Shown here: piece after piece, positions 23,851 to 34,321 of the stretch
Layout of the letters: each line of letters begins with the position of its first letter
How positions within the stretch are numbered: the stretch's first letter is position 1
Origin: Laburnicola sp. R22_1
Lineage: Eukaryota > Ascomycota > Dothideomycetes > Pleosporales > Didymosphaeriaceae
Direction of reading: 5' to 3'
Length of the DNA: 64,000 nucleotides
NCBI GenBank assembly: GCA_014281115.1
Contig: JACONQ010000008.1
Span: forward strand, 62,001 to 126,000
The notes under the pieces: model-generated
Databases searched by the model: none
Told to the model about the DNA's origin: nothing
The model's input: the letters and a program-made list of their open reading frames with translations, nothing else
Translations under genes and position numbers: made by a program

Positions 23851-24476
23851 AATATTATGTAGGGTACCTAGGGCTTATAAAAGTAATATATAGAGAGCTT
23901 AAATAATAAGCGTAAATTCTATACTCTTTATAGATAATACATTGCGTAAACGCTATAAACGCATATTATAACTTAATAAGTACTTTAATAACTTGCAAAA
24001 AAATCTTATTTATAACTCTAAAAGGATAAAATAACTTGTTAATAATCTATACTATTAATAGGTTAAAGTAGACTAAAATTACTACCTATTACTATATAAA
24101 ATAGCTATAAATTACCTCTTAGTGCTATATATATCCTATAACTATAAGAGGTGTTTTAGTAAAGTAAGATATACAGTAATATATAATTGCAATTATTTAA
24201 TTAGCTATATAATTAAGGCCTTATAATTATAGAATAATTAGCTGCGTTAGGAGGCTATTAAAAGTTATCTTAGCTAACTTATAAAGTTAATTACTAAAAA
24301 GAACACCTTTAAGTTTTAGGCAATCTTAACACTAAATTTTAATTATAGATTACCTAATTAGGCAATCTTAGCACACTATATACTATACTATAGTTATAGA
24401 CTGTAATTTATTATTTTTAGGGGCTCCTATATATACGTAGCGCCCATACAAGCCGTAGCGTAGAGCGATGGGGGCC

Positions 24477-24501
24477 AACCGTAGCGTACTACGCTACGGT
24501 T
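24477..24501. repeat. Hairpin-forming inverted repeat in hAT end
   Basis: Arms AACCGTAGCGTA and TACGCTACGGTT are separated by one base. The hairpin lies about 10 bp inside the right terminus of the hAT element and is likely a transposase-binding subterminal site. Confidence 0.7.
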
Positions 24502-24530
24502 GAAGCCCTGGTCATGACCCTATGGCGGGA

Positions 24531-24866
24531 TTAACAAATCACACCAAAGCCTAAACTGACGAAACGTGCAACATACGCGACAAAGTTTGTGATGGCAAGC
24601 ACAACAATGATGGTCCATCTTTGCGCGGACGACCAGTTGAGGGGATTGTGAGCGTTTGTAGCCCAGTCCGAACTGGCCTGATGGCTTCCTGCGCTCTTAT
24701 CACTGGGAGTACTGCTAGTATGAGGGTTCTCTGGGTCCTGCGCGTCAACAGGCTCTGCTACGCAGGCGGAAGCTGAATCAACCGCGGTCATGGCGTGGTT
24801 GGCTTGTTGCTTCACTCGGTTTGGCGGCGGGGGGCGGAAGAGTGAAATGATCGCGATGGCGTCCAC
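24531..24866 (-). pseudogene. MFS transporter, N-terminal exon cut off by transposons
   Basis: The reverse-strand frame starts at 24866 (or the Met at 24788, MTAVDSASACV). It has a hydrophilic N-terminus rich in Ser, Asp and Pro, followed by the hallmark lead-in of fungal DHA1-type MFS proteins, HNPLNWSSAQRWTIIVV, and the first membrane helix AITNFVAYVARFV. It then stops just before the hAT boundary. The family continues into helix 2 and the loop PLxEIYGR, which is what the fragment ending near 15590 begins with in the same orientation. Only about 25-30 residues would be missing between the two. I infer one ancestral gene split by about 9 kb of insertions. Confidence 0.75.
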
Positions 24867-25381
24867 CAGTGTCTAGATGTCAATTCGTCAAGAGCTTGTT
24901 CGTACAGACTCTCGTATTCAAATCTCATGCTACAACATTCATCCGGTAATAAGTTAATAACCTTGGAAATGCTCGCATGGCCTAATGCACGGGCCACTGT
25001 TGTACAATTGTAGAGATCTACCAGTGGACTGTCGTAGATGGCCAGTATCGTAGAGGTCCGAGCTCCGAGCGAGCGTCAAGCATTCACAAGTTTTCAGAAC
25101 GGTGTGGAGGCTTGCTTGTTCGATCTCACCACACCTTATTGCCGATGTGAGTGAGATAAGGTACTACGCCGCAACCATGCGGCCTGACGTATCCAGGCGG
25201 GGTGTGCAGGGACTGGAGGCCAGGCAGCTGTGATGCTACCATGCACTGCCTCCTTTCTGCATTGGTATTAATTAGCGCAGTTGCTCTTCCATGCCTGCAC
25301 TGCCATAATCTCACCAACTAACCTGTTGATCGCAACGTCTGGCATACATCCATCATTATCTTTACCATCTTTGCTCCAAAC
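24867..25381. promoter_or_regulatory. Divergent intergenic region, MFS / 2OG oxygenase
   Basis: 515 bp between the start of the broken MFS gene (-) and the broken oxygenase (+). No gene is visible. The head-to-head arrangement suggests a shared promoter before both genes decayed, but I see no clear operator or TATA element. Confidence 0.4.
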
Positions 25382-26614
25382 ATGATCCCCATCGTCGACC
25401 TCTCGCCGTTTACCAGCACGTCCACCGATGCCAGCATCCGCCAGCAGAGGGCAAAGGAGCTGCATGAGGCAGTGCGTGTCAACGGCTGCGTAGGGCTCGC
25501 CGGGCACGGCGTCAGTAGCGAGCTGCTCCAGCAGGCTTTTGCCGTGTCCAATCAGCTGTTCGGCCTGCCCTACGGTGACAAGATGAAAGCCCCTCATCCC
25601 AACAGTCATACGCCGCACCGAGGCTATTCAGGAACCGGAAAAGAGCGCGGTGCTGTGAAGACGGCCCGTGAGATTGAGGATGAGGATCTAAAGCAGCAGT
25701 ACACGTCCACGGCCGACTACAAGGAGAGCTACGAGATCGGTAGCGAGGAGAACCGCGTGCAGAACAACATCTGGCTTCCTGAGGACACGCTGCCGGGCTT
25801 CCGCGACTTCACCATAGGCTTCTTCTGGGAGCTTAACAAGACGGCTCAACTCATCCTTGACGCCCTTATCGAGGCTCTGGGCCTCCTGGACGCCGAGGCA
25901 GAGGCCGTCCGCGCACTGCCCACCGGCCATGATAACCAGCTCCGCTTGCTGCACTACCCCCATCACAGATGCCATGATCGGCGACGCAAGCGTAGGTCGG
26001 TTGGGGGCGCATACAGACTGGAGGTGAGCGTATTTCCTGCATCTACTGCTCCCTGTCGCTTAGGATTGCATGGGCAAATGAGAGGCGACCTCACAAGATG
26101 GTCCACGCCGAGCGTTGAACTCCGAAGCTAATCACATCTATCTGTAGCACCTTCACTTTCCTCTTTCAGGACGAGAATTCAGGGCTCGAGTTTGGCGATC
26201 AAGTCTCGGGTGACTTTATCCCTGCCACACCCCGCGAGGGGGTCCTGTACATGAATATACCTTGTCATACTTTACCCTGTTTGACCCGGTCTTATCCCTG
26301 CCTGCCCATTCATCCTTCCAAAATCCCCCACCCTCCTCATCGTTCTCATCTCCGTTTCGACACTAACCTCTTTTTTCTCGTGCTTTCAGACATTTACCCG
26401 TCCGGCCTGCACCGCGTCAGCGTCTCAGGTAAAACCAGTGGCCAACCAACGCCTGCCAGGTACTCGATCCCGTACTTTGTCTGCCCGACGCCTGACGTCA
26501 TCATTGAACCGCAGCCTTCGCTTGTAGCAGCCGTTGGAAAGAAGCATTATGAACCAATCACGTACCCAGAAGTTTGCAGAGCAGATGTTCGATACAACGA
26601 ACATCTACGATTAG
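25382..26614 (+). pseudogene. 2-oxoglutarate/Fe(II) oxygenase (IPNS-like), frameshifted
   Basis: The N-terminal DIOX_N domain is intact: MIPIVDLSPF, VNGCVGLAGHGV, GYSGTGKERGAV. Then LRLLHYP runs into a C homopolymer at 25960-25964 that is one base short. With one more C the frame would continue to ITDAMIGDASVGRLGAHTDW, which holds the first two iron ligands (H, D). A 124-bp GT-AG intron (26024-26147) follows, then STFTFLFQDENSGLEFGDQ and REGVLYMNI. The usual GDxxxRxxN strand is absent. After a further intron ending at 26389 the frame gives DIYPSGLHRVSV (third ligand H) and PARYSIPYFV (2OG-binding R-x-S). The C-terminus may be in a second shifted frame ending KFAEQMFDTTNIYD. Members act in secondary metabolism. 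This copy looks inactive. Confidence 0.8.
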
Positions 26615-27021
26615 GAGTAGGTCATGTGAGGTTGCAACAGGGGCTTGTAAAAGGCTCGGCGATGATGATATGGCGAGGTAGCGTTCCACAGGTTATGAAT
26701 GTCTCTCTTGTCCTTTTAGCAGAATCAATTTCATATTAAGCGAGTGGATCCACCGTGAAGGCTCGATTGTCTTGATTAATATACCGCTTGTGGCCATCCA
26801 TTAGGAATTTGGAAGAGGTCGCCATGCCCCAGCTACATGCGTAACTGTGTCGAAACCCAACTTAGTAAAATGAAACTGAAACCAGGCTCGAGTACAAGTG
26901 ATGAGAACACAAAATCATCCCAAGAAATACACTCCCCACTGTTTTTCTTTCCTACCAAAAACAGAAGCAATATCTCCATGCAAGGTTTTCTCTGCGAACA
27001 TGCATGCTGCAGAAAAAACAG
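26615..27021. other. Intergenic, no gene seen
   Basis: Region between the oxygenase remnant and the convergent Pth11-like gene. Only short incidental frames are present. It probably contains the two 3' untranslated regions. Confidence 0.5.
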
Positions 27022-28406
27022 CTAACGCCGCAACGATTCCAAATTCACGCTCTTGGTGACCTGGATCGCGTCTCCCTTCCCATTCATCCCCTTGTATGCC
27101 GAATCCATCTCGATATCGCCCCTCTGGACCGCGACATGGCTGCCATTTCCGTCGCGGCTCCTTGGACCAAAGATGGGTTCGAGGTCGTCCTCGGACGGAC
27201 GTTGGGAGCCCAGTCTCTCGTGCTCACGACGATGTCGGCCAGACGAGGTGCGCGACTGTCTCGATTCATTAGATCTGCGCGACCCAAGTGAGCCCCGGGA
27301 TAGGTTTGACAGCGCTATGCTGAAGCCCTCAATCATATTTTGCACCTCCTTGAGCTTGAACATGCCCGAGAGCGATGGGAGGCAGACAGCGCACAATGCG
27401 AAGCAAGCTTCAATGTAGATGAAGTATATCGCAGCCGTGGAAGCGACTAGCATGGATTATGATGTTACTGTAATAGATACGGTACCACTGGGGTAGTAAG
27501 GACGGTTGGGCTTACAGTTTGGATCTACTGTCATGGCGAATTGGACTGTATAGGTAGAGGACGAGGTCAGTGCCGGGATTTCAAACTCTGTATGTATCTT
27601 GGTATTGGGGAATCCTCACCATTCAGTTCCTCAATGATTATGACCATTCGGGTAACAGACGCTGCGACGGCACTGAGCGATGTTAGCTATATAGGAATGG
27701 TCTTCGTGTGTAGGTATACGAACAGTGCACCCAATACAAATATCACCAACGTCGCAAGCCTGTTGGCCCTCGACATTTGCAGCTTCAAGACCAGCGGGAT
27801 AGGAAATAACATGATGACTAGGCCAAGCAGGAAGTTGGAAATGGCAAGCGACAAGTTGATCTTTGCCAGGTCAGCGGGGCATTTCAGCTGGTTCTCCTGG
27901 CTGGTCCAGTAATAATCGAAATGGGTACCGCAGCCAAACAGCCATGCAAAGAAGAAGCCGCATCCCCAGATGACGATCAGCGCGGTGAGTGCATAAAGAA
28001 TGGTGTTGACGACGCGCCCGAATCCCTTGCCAAACACGCGCTCGTAGAAGAGCACGCAACTCAGCTTGATCAAGGCCAGGGCTGGCGTGCTAATAAGGGT
28101 AATGATGAAGAAGGCCTTGCGGGTAATGGTCTGCTGCCGACTTGAGGCTGCCAGCTGCGAAGTTCCCTCGACCTTTGGCGTCGGATAGCCCAGCGATTTT
28201 GTGCCAACGCCCACAAGGATAGTTGCGGCCATGCCCAATACAATCACGAGTGCAGGGACAATTGGCCAGTCTTCGGGACCGAGGCGAGCTCGCTGCGCAT
28301 TGCGCGTGGCAAGCCGGGCGCCCACTGTGAGGATGCACACGGCGGGGAAGATGGTTGCCGCCGTCCACAACCAGGCGGGGCCAATGTGGATGTTGGCCAC
28401 AGGCAT
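27022..28406 (-). CDS. Pth11-like seven-helix (rhodopsin-domain) membrane protein
   Basis: Exon 1 (28406-27720) encodes six hydrophobic helices with the family's features: WLWTAATIFPAVCILTVGAR, a polar loop with LGPEDWPI, SCVLFYERVFG and CGTHFDYYW with its conserved Cys. Exon 2 (27686-27620) gives SAVAASVTRMVIIIEELN. A 30-bp exon 3 (27545-27516, VQFAMTVDPN) is bounded by introns of 74 and 69 bp. Exon 4 (27446-27022) holds the seventh helix IYIEACFALCAVCLPSL and a basic/Ser-rich cytoplasmic tail (LGSRRSNESRQSRTSSGRHR). The first intron as drawn is only 33 bp (donor GTATAC, acceptor TATAG), which is suspiciously short. Pth11-type proteins are surface-sensing or orphan receptors at the plasma membrane. 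Here the role is unknown. Confidence 0.8.
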
Positions 28407-29387
28407 GCTGGTAATGTAGGAAGTAAAACAAATAACAGTACGGCAAATAGAGAGAGAGAGAAAGTTCGTGTAGGAGGTCCGAGGAAGCGAGTTAGGATTG
28501 ATGGAAAGCCAGTGGGTAATATGGCAAGAAACGTCCCGTCTCTTTACAGCAGTAAGAGATTAAGAAACTCGGAACAAGAAAAGAGTCTAGAAAAAATTGA
28601 AGCAACAAAACTACAAGGTTGTAAGAAGCAAAAATTGAGCTCTCACCAGGAGCGAGCTGAATGTAGGGAAGACTAACAAAAATGAACGCCTGCATCCAGC
28701 CTGAAGGCAATGCGGACAGAGGCAGATAGACAGGCATGCAGATAAGCAAGATGGCCAAGGCGACCAAGACGGTCAAGGAATTGCTAACCTATCGTCGCTT
28801 AGGATCCAGTTCCCCTGACGTGCAGGTATTAACGCTATACAGGCTTCGCTTCCAAGGTTCGGCCTGCTATAGCGTGGCGCAGTCCAGTGCCATTACAGCG
28901 GTTAATGTCCAAATTTCTCACACCATACATATGTACATATATGCTTGTCTTGTGCCGCAATCTCTACGCCTCAAACACGCAGAGCAATATCAATATTACT
29001 CACATTCTCCATACTGGAGGGCGAGACTCGGGCCCAACTGGCGCATCCTCCGCTGAATAGAAAAGTTGATACTATTTGGTGAATGTTGAGAGAGGCTGGA
29101 GATCCTGACTCAGCCCGTAATGTACCCGCGCAATTAATTCACATCTCTACGAGTTTACGCCCCAGCACGCAGTCCGGCCATTATGCACACAACGAGTATC
29201 TTCTAGGATCTATCGTGTCAGTCATTGTCCATTGATGGAATTCGGGCCACCCACTGACTGATACCTTATAGGTAGGCATCCGAGCAGAGGGCCATCCTCG
29301 ACTCCAAAGATTAATCTGCAACTCAAGATCACTCGCAAAAGATTTGCTAACACCTGACAGATTAAAGTTTCCTTGCTATGGAATGAC
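28407..29387. other. Intergenic, no convincing gene
   Basis: A reverse-strand frame at 28776-28492 begins with two hydrophobic stretches and a possible donor (GTGAGA), but it does not splice in phase with the Pth11-like start, so I leave it out. Nothing else is recognisable. Confidence 0.5.
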
Positions 29388-30503
29388 AGTATTCCCAGAA
29401 ACTGGAGGAGAAGGGAGGCCTTCTTCCCTGTCCCACTTGCTCCCGGAATATTAAAAACCATGCTCCATACCGTGCTCCTCATCAACAGGCGAAATACTGG
29501 ATCATCACGGCAATCCTCCAACTGACGACTTTCTTCATTGTCCTTGCAGGTGTTTGCTCTCTGAGTTCTCAGAGTGTGACCAAGGCTCAACCCGCTCAAA
29601 CCAAGCCGGTAGATCACAATGCTCATCTGATTGGCACGCCTCTCGGTTCGTCCTCAACATCCCTTTATAATCCAGTGTATTTAATGTGCGCTAACTCGAA
29701 TGCTGGTAGCTCCGCTCAATCACCACGAGCAAATTAGATTGGAGTCAGTACCCGCTGGTTACGGAAACGCGTCACTATGTTTCGGAAAGCCCACATACGA
29801 GTCGGATCGAGCGTGGAACAAACTCATCTACCGTGAGGCCATCCATATTTCCTTCTATTGTTTCATAACGCAACTGTTAAACCAATGCATGCAGTTGCAG
29901 CATCTGAGATAAGCTCTCTTTCTATCATCTCCATCTAGCTGACAATTTCTGCGAGTACAGCACGAAACTTCAAAATGACGAGCGAGGAAGCTGCTCGTCT
30001 GAATATAACGGATAGTCTGCAGATCCTGCCTGATGACGATTTCGGGGGCATGCTCGCTGTGATGCATAGTCCGCACTGTTTGGTAAGATTTTATCTTACT
30101 TTCAATGGCGCCCCCTATGCATATTAACACTCACTAGAGGCGAGTGCGCCAAATGATGTACCCAGACTACTACTACCTCAACTCCACCGAGGAAAGATTC
30201 AATAACAACAAGATGCACACCCGTAAGTATCTCTATTCTGGTCTTCGCCAATAAAAACAAGAACGTCACCCTACTAACCTCGTCCAATTAGTGCACTGCC
30301 TCGACTCAATCCGCATGTCTATGATGTGCAATCCAGACATTAACCCGCATGCCTACTACTGGACGGGCGACAAGTACTACCCTGTTTCTATCACTTTAAA
30401 AGTCACCCGCAAGTGCGTGAACTGGGAGGCGCTTCAGAAGACGCTAGAGCCGCGGAACTTTCCGTATACAGATATGATCGAAGGGACTGGTCCGCCTAAC
30501 TAA
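29388..30503 (+). CDS. UstYa-like (DUF3328) protein
   Basis: Exons inferred: about 29388-29674, 29730-29832, 29961-30082, 30138-30222 and 30292-30503, all with GT-AG introns that keep the frame. Exon 1 carries the single N-terminal membrane helix (YWIITAILQLTTFFIVLAG); its true 5' end and start codon are not resolved. Exon 2 has the lead motif FGKPTYESDRAWNKLIYP. Both copies of the diagnostic HxxHC motif are present: HSPHC in exon 3, and HTLHC created by the exon 4/5 junction, followed by LDSIRMSMMCNPDI. UstYa-family proteins catalyse oxidative cyclisation or related oxidation in ribosomal peptide (ustiloxin, cyclochlorotine) and other fungal pathways, acting in the secretory route. A peptide precursor gene is not evident nearby. 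It ends with a normal stop after EGTGPPN. Confidence 0.8.
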
Positions 30504-30844
30504 TAGAAGAGATAAGAGGAGAACTTTTAGGCGACGTTAGTTGGATATCAAATAACGAGATTTCGCGCACGTTTAGTACACGGTGTAACGCTGTTAGGGA
30601 AAGCTGTGAGGGTGGTAAAAACGCAGTAAAATGAGGTAAAGCAATAGCACAGGTTTGACAGTTATTTGGAGACACTGTTCGTAAGCATGTGCAAATTAGC
30701 TCCTTTTTATGAGGCTTTAGTAGGATAGGTAGAAGATATTAACCTTGGAGCGTTATTTATGATGCACTTTTTTTGTCTAATCTAATCTCTCCAACTTTAC
30801 TCTTTATACAAGAAACGAGGTATCGCTGACCTCGTAACCCTCCG
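30504..30844. other. Intergenic, nothing seen
   Basis: Convergent 3' region between the UstYa-like and Cys-rich genes. No frame or repeat of note. Confidence 0.5.
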
Positions 30845-31769
30845 TTATGAAAGCCACACTTTCTTCGAATCTCGATCCCCTTTTACATTTACAAAATTAT
30901 CATTGCCGTCCATCTCATGCGGTGCCGAATAACCCACCTCTTGTGGTTTGGAGCGCCCATCGACCTCTACCAGAGGCATCATGTGTGCTCTCCTCTCGCC
31001 TCCAATAGAGCCCAATTCCGCCGGGTGTTGGGTTTTCCGCCTGCGAAGGAAGAAACACGTCGCCACGCCCGCAATGATAATGACAGCAAGGGCCGAGGCG
31101 ACGCCTGCGCCCACCGCGATACCGAGTTGCGAAGGGCCCGATGACGCTGTCTCACTTGGTGAGGAACCGGACGGTCCGGTTTGAGACGCTGCTGTTGCCG
31201 ACGTTGTTGTTGTTGTCGCCGAGTTACGCGCTGGCTTGGTTATAGCAAGTGGCATGCTTAACGGCAAGGTAGTAACGAAAGTAGCGGGATCCATTTCAAA
31301 AAGCGATGTCTTTCCGCAATCACATCCATCCGAAGCATAGCAGCAGTACCGGTTATCGTAGCAGCTCTGCACGAGCGGTTCGGCAACTACGCGTGACGTC
31401 GTTAGTCCGGCGTCCACGACATGATGGCGGTACTGATCATGATCACATACAGTCGTTACAGCCGGAGAAGCAATTCTCAGCATCCCAGTTCTGGTCGGTA
31501 CAGTTGGGTCTGTAGGTATCGGTATCGATAGACGTGTTCCGCTCTGCCTTCGGGCCGAGTTTACACAGGTTGTTGCTGAGGCAGATGTCGCCTGGTGCGC
31601 AACATGGGCCGTCTGCTTGCGAGTCTGGACGACATGGCAGATGGTTTGTCTGATCCCCGCTTCCGTTGAAGCATTTCTTGGATGCGCCTAGAGTTAATTG
31701 CAAGTGTGATAAAATGATTAGGAGGAAGAATAGTACGACCACGTCTATGCGCGAGTGTGGAATAGCCAT
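30845..31769 (-). CDS. Secreted Cys-rich, single-pass membrane protein
   Basis: Two exons, 31769-31451 and 31386-30845, flank a 64-bp intron with a textbook donor (GTATGT), branch (CTAAC) and acceptor (CGTAG), giving 286 aa. There is an N-terminal signal peptide (VVVLFFLLIILSHLQLTLG), then a Cys-rich ectodomain with CRPDSQADGPCCAPGDICLS, NCTDQNWDAENCFSGC and CYDNRYCCYASDGCDCG. A Ser/Thr-rich stalk, a membrane helix (ALAVIIIAGVATCFFL) followed by RRRK, and a cytoplasmic tail of about 60 aa complete it. The architecture is that of a large Pezizomycotina family annotated as Mid2-like or hypothetical. A cell-wall or surface-sensor role is inference. Confidence 0.8.
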
Positions 31770-32509
31770 GGCGAAGATGCGGAATACGACGAACCCGCAA
31801 TGAATCCGAAACGCGATAGAAGGAGGGGAAAACGAAGTACATGTTGGTACAAGAGAGAGACTATCCTTGTTATCATTATCGTTTGAGATGGAAGGATCCT
31901 AGGTGGCGCGGTCCCGTCCGCTTCGCCCTGCAAGGGGGACCTCGGGAGTCTGGCGCGAATCCTGTGTAGGGAATTTGTACTGTTATCTTCTTGTAAAAGA
32001 CCGCTTGGGGGCTCTGCGACCCAAGACACGCTTATGTAGGCTAACTCATTAGGGAGCCGATGGCCTGGTTTGTTGACAGCACTTTGGCCTTGAACCCCGC
32101 CTGGGTAGGATTCTGGCGTTTTGGGTACATAGGCGTCCGTGAAAGATGGTGTTTATGATCTGTAAAAGGCTAAGGGGGCTATAAATGGATAGGAATGAAT
32201 GGAATTGATAAGCGCTAACGGGCGGTCAACTGGGCATGTAAGCACGCTAGGTAACGACGGAAATAACTATCTCTATCAAAGTCGTTTTTCATGATATACA
32301 TGTACATGAAGTTCATGAACCCAGTGGAAAGCGATGCGTCTTAGAGTCGTGTTGTCAACGTCACGAACTCCCTTCTCACACAATGCTACAGAATCAAAAC
32401 TCGAATTGCAGCTGCCGCCCGGGTATAAGCATAGTGGCGCGAACTTGGAAGGAGCGAAGGAGATATGAAGGCCGTCGGAGCAAAGGTTGATTCACCTGCT
32501 ACCTTGAGG
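31770..32509. other. Intergenic, no gene seen
   Basis: Upstream region of the Cys-rich gene, bordered on the right by the Fot1 element. No supported frame. Confidence 0.5.
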
Positions 32510-32511
32510 TA

Positions 32512-34319
32512 AGCTCGGCCATATAGTGTTCGGCCACATGTAGTGATCGGCCACATATAGTGATCGGCCACCCCACCACAACGCGTTACTCACTTTTTGA
32601 TCATCTATACTCTCAACACCACGCGTTCAAAATGGATCCTCGTGAACTAGCAATACAATCTGCTATTAGCGATCTTAATTCTGGTGTTTATACAAGCCAA
32701 CGGAAGGCTGCTAAGGCCTGGGGCGTGCCCCGATCAACTCTCCAAGAGCGCATCAACGGTCGCCAACCCAACGCGATAGCTCACTCTAACCAACAGCGAT
32801 TGACTCCGGAGCAAGAGCGCTTTCTAGTAGAGTGGATACTAGAAGAGGACTCACGCGCACAACCTCCATCTCATCCCTGTGTGCGAGAGATGGCCACCCG
32901 AATCCTGCACATGAACGGTGACCACGAGCCTCTGGGGCAACTATGGGTACCCCATTTCATCACACGCAACCCACGCGTCGCCTCTATTGTCGGCCGAACA
33001 ATCGAGAGTGCAAGGACTACTGCAGCTAGTTAAGACACTATACGAGCCTTTCTTGAGCTGTTTGAGCGGACAAGAATAGAGCTGGGCATACAGTATGAAG
33101 ACATGTGGAATATGGATGAGACTGGGTGCGCACTAGGGGTATGTACAAACTCCTAGGTTGTTGCCAGTTCATTAAAGAAGAAGGCTTATATTAAATCCCC
33201 AGAGGATCGCGAGTGGGTATCAATCATTGAGACTATCTTAGCTGTCGGCGTCAAGCTTTAATGCCTAGTTATCTTTAAGGGCAAGCATCTATAGTTAACG
33301 TGGTTTCTAGTACAAGGCACACCAGATTGGCTCTACACAACGTCAGAGAATGGATGGACGTTAAACTTAATTGGCTATGAATGGTTGCAGCGTATTTTTA
33401 TGCCAAATACTTCACCATCTAACAGTGGCTGGCGGCTCCTCCTTCTTGACGGCCATGGCTCCCACATCCCTATTGACTTTATGTGGCTCTGCAAGGTTAA
33501 CAAGATCCACCTCTTGTATCTTCTAGCTCACTCCTTACACCTGCTTTAGCTGTTGGATCTTGCTCCTTTCTTGGTACTCAAATCCAAGTACTGTGGTGAG
33601 ATACGAGCTCTCTCAGCCCTTGATGACGCAGCACCTATTAAAAAAGAGCGCTTTGTTATATTATACAACAAAGCTAGAGAAGAAGGACTCTTAGAGCGAG
33701 TTATCCGAGCCGGCTGGAGGGCTGCAGGGCTCTGCCCATACAACCCAGACCTTGTGCTGCTCTTATCTCAAGTAACTGGCCGGCCAGTCACCCCTCTAGC
33801 GAGCAGTTAGGGGCTAGTAACTGCAGATCAAGTCTTTAACACCCCCTGGAGCTCACAGGCTCTATATAAGGCTCAACAACAGCTGCTGTTGTCAGAATCT
33901 CTCTTACGAAGCACCCGCGTAGTGCTTGGCAAGGCAGGCAAGGCTATTGCAGAAGCCAACACTAGGGCAGCCTAACTTAAGGCTGAAAATCAACGACTCA
34001 AATATTAACTAGATAGTGCTAAGATTACCTGCGTCAGAAAGCGTGTTCAAGTTAATCCAAATGAGCGCTTTAGTAATGTTGAGGCTATAAAGGCTGCTAT
34101 TGACCGAGCAGCTGCTTTACAGGCTCAACAGGCAAGTAGTTCACTAGAGAAAGAAGCTTAAAAAGTAGCAGTAGCAGTAGCAGCACTTGAACTTAGTTCT
34201 ATGTGTACTGAATGGCAATTGTAATTGTTGTTGTTGAGAAATCGCGACTCCAAACTGTGTGGCTGCTTTGGGTGGGGTGGCCGATCACTATATGTGGCCG
34301 ACCACTATATGGCCGAGCT
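32512..34319 (+). mobile_element. Fot1/pogo transposon A
   Basis: Inverted ends AGCTCGGCCATATAGTG and CACTATATGGCCGAGCT, with a repeated inner word (gtggccgatcactatatgtg), are flanked by TA at 32510-32511 and 34320-34321. Total 1808 bp. It carries one forward transposase frame. The right TA is also the left border of the next element. Confidence 0.95.
32632..34224 (+). pseudogene. Fot1/pogo transposase A with nine stop codons
   Basis: One 531-codon frame without any indel. The N-terminus is MDPRELAIQSAISDLNSG, with a psq-type HTH (QRKAAKAWGVPRSTLQERIN) and a CENP-B-like domain (ERFLVEWILEEDSRAQPPSH). The DDE_1 nuclease has MWNMDETGCALGV (D), LLLLDGHGSHIPIDF (D) and LLDLAPFLVLKSKY (D). The C-terminal region has LGKAGKAIAEANTRAA and VRKRVQVNPNERF, ending SSMCTEWQL. 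Nine internal TAA/TAG codons, mostly at positions where relatives have Gln or Trp, inactivate it. The uniform transition-only damage points to RIP. It is a relative of the disrupted transposase at 15677-18260. Confidence 0.92.
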
Positions 34320-34321
34320 TA

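Larger units (their letters stand above)
21436..24512 (+). mobile_element. hAT transposon, heavily RIP-degraded
   Basis: The right end reverse-complements to CAGGGCTTCAACCGTAGCG, fitting the hAT CAGNG-type terminus. The left end probably begins CAGGCTCGTATGCCG at 21436, where related words (cgtaacgtagtacg, gctgtagcgtagcc) recur. The interior is AT-rich with the same TA-dominated composition as the left block, in contrast to the adjacent Harbinger element. I cannot confirm an 8-bp target duplication: the right flank is gtcatgac, and the left flank has been overwritten. Confidence 0.7.

Noticed and set aside
29222..29626. 134-codon reverse frame
   Set aside because: Overlaps exon 1 of the UstYa-like gene on the other strand and has no family resemblance.
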